From: Corbicula japonica
Lineage: Eukaryota; Mollusca; Bivalvia; Venerida; Cyrenidae
Direction of reading: 5' to 3'
DNA: 64,000 nucleotides
Assembly (NCBI GenBank): GCA_038501625.1
Contig: JAZAYU010000350.1
Coordinates: 434,001-498,000, forward strand
A program made the translations under genes and the position numbers. Below the pieces are notes generated by a model. That model saw only the letters and a program-made list of their open reading frames with translations. It was not told the DNA's origin and did no database searches. Shown one piece after another: positions 60,264 to 64,000 of the stretch. Position 1 is the first letter of the stretch, and every line of letters starts with the position of its first letter.

Positions 60264-60480
60264 CGTCTATTACATCCCAGTAGCGTGTCTTAGTAGCGTT
60301 GTTGTTTGCCCTGAGGCGGCCGTAAAACTTTCATTATCATATATACATCTGCGTTTTTGGGTTGGATCCAAAATTTTACTGTTTAAATATTGAGTTGCGC
60401 CTGGTCCGGGCTAGGAGGGTTGGTAAGTAATGTGCATTTTCATTACAGCCCATGAAAAGGCTTCGTCAACCTAAGATGTC
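60264..60480 (+). mobile_element. Family B, internally deleted copy
   Basis: It starts with CCCAGTAGCGTG...GCGGCCGTAAAA from the 5' part of the full copy. It then jumps to ACTGTTTAAATATTGAGTTG and the region before the hairpin. Confidence 0.6.
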
Positions 60481-60487
60481 ACCGCTT

Positions 60488-60600
60488 TAAACCAGGTTAT
60501 AGGGTGCATAAACCTTACACTTCCCCCATCAGGTTCTCTTATGAACAAAAATGTCCAAGATGTCTTATTGAGTTAACTGCAACCAGAAAATATTTGAGTG
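60488..60600 (-). mobile_element. Family A, UTR fragment
   Basis: TTTAAACCAGGTTATAGGGT, CATCAGGTTCTCTTATGAAC and GATGTCTTATTGAGTTAACT in order. Confidence 0.65.
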
Positions 60601-60841
60601 TTACCGTAGTTGATTGTTTCTATACCACAGAGGTGAGCAACTTAATTAACAGTAATTCTGTAAATCCCAAGTGTGCAAAACAGAATTACTTTTTTTGGTA
60701 CTTTTTTATTGAATTTATTGAATCTATTAGAAGGCAGAGTTTTAAAATGAAGTGGATTAATCAATATTTGCTATTAGTTTCTTCAATTTTAAAACCAAAA
60801 ATCGATATTGATGCTCCCGTTTCAACGTCTTTTAATATTGT

Positions 60842-60898
60842 TACAGCTTGAAGAAAGCGAACAAGCTACGCAATGTAAATCTCGCGAGGTGTCGCACG
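60842..60898 (-). pseudogene. Reverse transcriptase scrap (family A)
   Basis: The minus strand reads R-E-I-Y-I-A-stop-L-V-R-F-L-Q-A, aligned to S-Y-G-V-Y-I-S-Q-L-V-R-F in the long copy. Confidence 0.5.
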
Positions 60899-60899
60899 C

Positions 60900-61580
60900 A
60901 GGACATCAACATCCAAAACTAAAATATTTACATTCCTGAAAAAAAATCAATTAATTTATCAGTTTTTTAATAGAATCATTTAGGTCAAGTAAGAATGTTT
61001 GCTTTTCAGCAGTATTTGTTTTGTTAAGCTAGAGTTCACGAGGGTATATTTCATTGACCAAAATGGAATATTGTCATAATCTACAGACTACATTTTAAAA
61101 TCAAACTGTCAAAATACCGCGAGGTGTTAATCTTATGTGTTATTGATATTAAAACGAAAGAGATCATTTAAAATCTCTTGCATAGTAGTTTAAAAACTAA
61201 TCAGAGTTTATGTATAAAAGATGACTATTAATTGTTATCAATTAAATGTACAAAAACTTACATAAATATTACCAGGTAAGAAATATAATACAAATCTAAA
61301 AACACCTGATTATTTAATTGTTTGTTCACATGAATCAGTATTTCTTCGTTGTGTTGAGAAATTAAGTTTTATACATATCTTACACCACAGTAATAAGATC
61401 AAATACCTTAACAATTGTTTGTTTTAATAGGCAGTTTCTTTACATGTTGCTGAAGTTTTGATCGAAATGTAATATAAATAGCCCAATACGAACTTTTTTA
61501 ACTTGATGTCTTTTTTATACATCATTCGTGCAAAATACTCTACCCTTTACTCTCCTCTCGTCAGATAATTTACTTTATGA
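60900..61580. other. Unassigned AT-rich sequence
   Basis: Nothing recognisable. Confidence 0.5.
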
Positions 61581-61581
61581 G

Positions 61582-62258
61582 GAAGTCCCTTTTTTATCTG
61601 TTTCAATATCACAGTAGCGTTGTTTGTGCCGTGTGTCCGCTGTAAAAAGTCTCCCCGCACATTCAATCAGTACTGTTATCAATTACGACTTTGAAGGTCG
61701 TTGAGCACGATAATTATTTACTATGTTAATATTACTTCTAAAATTACCTTTGTTTTAATATTTCGGCTAGTTTTGAGATGGGTGCTTTCAATTTCCCAGC
61801 CAATATGGATTTTGATATTGTTCAATCACCCCCAGGATATACTTTCTGCTTTTTAAATTTTGCGTTTGGCGTTGTCTGTGATATGCATGATTTATATTTT
61901 AAGATCCCGTCAAAATTCTAGTCTGTTTAGTCCCGCCCAATGTTGTCTCGTTTAGGGCAAACCCATTCTTTTATCTGGGGACCATACGCCACTGAACATG
62001 GAATGGTATTAATCTGAAAAATACCGCATTGAAGGTTCCATGTCCACCGCCATATGCACACCCTCGTTTGGGATGGTCAAAATTGTACTGTTTATTGGTG
62101 TAAATATTGTGTTGCGATCAACCCGGGGCTAGGCGGCGTGGGCAGTAATATGCACTTTCATTACTTTCCATGAACAGGCTCAGTCAAACCGAGCCTGCAA
62201 TATTTTCATTTTTGTCGTGTTCGATGACTTTCAAAGTTCCCTTTTCATCTGTTTGTAT
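61582..62258 (+). mobile_element. Family B, full-length copy
   Basis: It opens with TTTTTTATCTGTTTCAATAT and GCGTTGTTTGTGCCGTGTGT. The middle has ATATTTCGGCTAGTTTTGAG. The 3' half has ATCTGGGGACCATACG, GGGGCTAGGCGGCGTGGGC, the hairpin CAGGCTCAGTCAAACCGAGC and the end CCCTTTTCATCTG. No coding frame. It was used as the reference copy. Confidence 0.8.
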
Positions 62259-62775
62259 AAGAAGAGTTAATTTTTAGTGATTGAAAGCTTTTAATTAAAA
62301 GACCGTTAGACACGATAATTAATTTTGCTAATAGTACTCCTAAAATGTTTTTGTTTCAATATATCGGCCTGTTTAAATATGGGTGGTTTCAATATCACAG
62401 AAGTATATACTTGGGTATTGTTCCAATGCCCTGTATGCTGAATCCTACGGCTTTTCAAATTTGTCTTTGGTGTTAACATTTATACTGAGGAATAATATCC
62501 CTGTCTATTTGTTCAGTTCCGCCTATTGTTTTCCTGTGATTCCTGTATATTTTGACAATATGCTGATCATGAAATGGTATTACGGTACTCTGAAAAAGCT
62601 GCGTTGAAGGCACCATGTTTACCGCTATAATTAAAGATATGTTTTGTATCAAACAAATGTTGCTTTCTTCTCTACATAACGATTTGCACAAAACAAGGGT
62701 ATTAATTGCTGCTCATTGACAGGTTCAATCAAACCTGTGGTATTTATATATTTGTCGTGTTTGATGGCTTTAGCG
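62240..62775 (+). mobile_element. Family B, second tandem copy
   Basis: It begins at the shared CCCTTTTCATCTGTTTG junction and repeats the same order. The hairpin arms are changed to CAGGTT and AACCTG. It ends at GTGTTTGATGGCTTT. Confidence 0.75.
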
Positions 62776-62895
62776 GCGTGGGCAGTAAAAAGCATATCCA
62801 TTACTGCCCATGAACAGGCTCAATCAAACCGAGCCTGCAATATATTCATATTTGTCGTGGTCGAGGGTCTTCAAAGTTCCCTTTTCATCTTTCTA
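62772..62895 (+). mobile_element. Family B, 3' end fragment
   Basis: AGCGGCGTGGGCAGTAAAAA, hairpin CAGGCTCAATCAAACCGAGC and GTTCCCTTTTCATCT. It is fused directly to the previous copy. Confidence 0.8.
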
Positions 62896-62929
62896 AGTAA
62901 ATGTTCACCTATTTCATATGACAGTAGCA

Positions 62930-63258
62930 TTGGCAACAGTGTTAAACTGATGGGTGGGGTTGGAGTTATTTCACCACGACAACTTCTACTTGTTTTGTGA
63001 TATGAGAACCTGTTGTGGCAAGAGTAAGGTTGATGTACCATAGAACCTGATTTAAACCCCCCAGTGGCAAATTGTTTTGCCACTGACCGTTACAAGCCGG
63101 TAACCCCTCGGATCCTAACTTTCATTAATTGTTTGTGGCGTCCATATTGAAACTGATTAATTTAATAAAATGCTCTATTCTCTCTACTCTTTGGCTGTAT
63201 GTGGAGGCTGTGTCTGCTGGATGTTGCCATTCTTGATATGCATATTTCACTTTTGGGG
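62930..63258 (+). mobile_element. Family A, 0.33-kb 3' UTR copy
   Basis: TGATGGGTGGGGTTGGAG through the intact stem CAGTGGCAA-attgtt-TTGCCACTG to GATATGCATATTTCAC. Confidence 0.9.
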
Positions 63259-63259
63259 A

Positions 63260-64000
63260 AAATATTTCCCTGTACATTCATCACTGCTTTCATGGTCTAT
63301 TTTTATTGTATATTTAAGAAATTTATAGTTATGCTTTTTTCAATTACGTGGCGTAGTGGGGAGATGTATACCGGATGCAATACAAGTGCAATATCCATAA
63401 ATCACAACTTGGCTTGCTTCAATGGCCAATTGTTCAGTTTAACACAGCGTTTGTAAAACTCCTCATACTGTGAAACAGAACTTTCAATAACACAAATTAA
63501 AAATTACTACTTGTAAATCATTTAACTTCTTCCTAGAATACGTTTATAAAATATAACTCAAGACAAACTTTGTTTGAAATGTCTTAAAATGATTAAGAAA
63601 ACGGCAGCCCCAAAAAAACTACCTGAAACTAGTGATTTTGGTGTGGGCATATTCTAAAAGTCACGTGTCTAGCCACCCTGTTACGTCACACATATTTTGT
63701 GGGCAGTGATGTTTTAAAGCTGACCAACTCAACAATATCTTGCCTAACAAATACAATACATAGTCCCAAAAGATAGGCCTTTTCTTGATCATTAAATTAT
63801 CTCATTCAAATACTTCTACAAAATTGGGAAAGCAATGACCAAGAAATTGGCCTATTCCGTAATTCAATAGATGTAATGAAATGGAAATAGACACCTCACG
63901 AGACAATAATGCCGCGCTTATTCAAATAAGTTGGGAAATGTTGTTCTTTTAACGATATTGACTAAGAATTTATGTCACGGTGTATATCGTGAAGGGCTTT
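63260..64000. other. Unassigned AT-rich sequence to the window end
   Basis: An 85-codon frame (63199-63456) starts inside the family A copy and is not supported as a gene. Nothing else is recognised. Confidence 0.4.

Overview
The window looks like nuclear DNA of a lophotrochozoan animal, most likely a mollusc and plausibly a bivalve. It is AT-rich, has no dense run of genes, is full of decayed interspersed repeats, and holds one gene whose small exons are separated by kilobase introns. The species call is an inference: the only lineage-informative gene, a GGNG-type neuropeptide precursor, belongs to a family known from annelids and molluscs.

The main result is a complete four-exon gene on the minus strand, 47281 to 28258. 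Joined at canonical GT/AG sites it gives a 170-residue precursor: a signal peptide (1-26), one disulfide-type peptide ending GGN followed by the amidation and cleavage signal GKR (27-44), a long acidic spacer with a six-fold hexapeptide repeat (68-103), and a C-terminal peptide set off by basic residues. The splice phases (1, 2, 0) agree with no adjustment. A TATA box lies about 85 bases upstream of the ATG, and AATAAA signals lie about 160 bases past the stop.

The rest is mostly mobile DNA. Family A (about 30 pieces, both strands) is a retroelement with a shared 3' end and variably truncated 5' ends. The longest copies keep the C-terminal part of a reverse transcriptase, including a Y-L-D-D site, with frameshifts and stops. 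Family B is a roughly 640-bp element with a conserved hairpin, present as solo ends, a tandem dimer and inverted ends. Families C and D are palindromic or fold-back elements. A 2.37-kb fold-back element with long inverted arms sits in intron 1, 66 bases from exon 2. There is also a LINE reverse-transcriptase relic at 13.2-14.0 kb.

Layout: 0-14.3 kb, repeats, an AT microsatellite, a tRNA-Glu-like locus and an old rearranged duplication (4.9-6.5 versus 12.1-14.2 kb); 14.5-19.5 kb, sparse sequence with one 113-codon ORF; 19.5-26.3 kb, families B, C and D and a recent 1.76-kb tandem duplication; 28.1-47.4 kb, the neuropeptide gene; 47.4-64 kb, intergenic DNA with families A and B and an inverted copy of a 0.36-kb segment also present in intron 1. 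No second gene could be supported.
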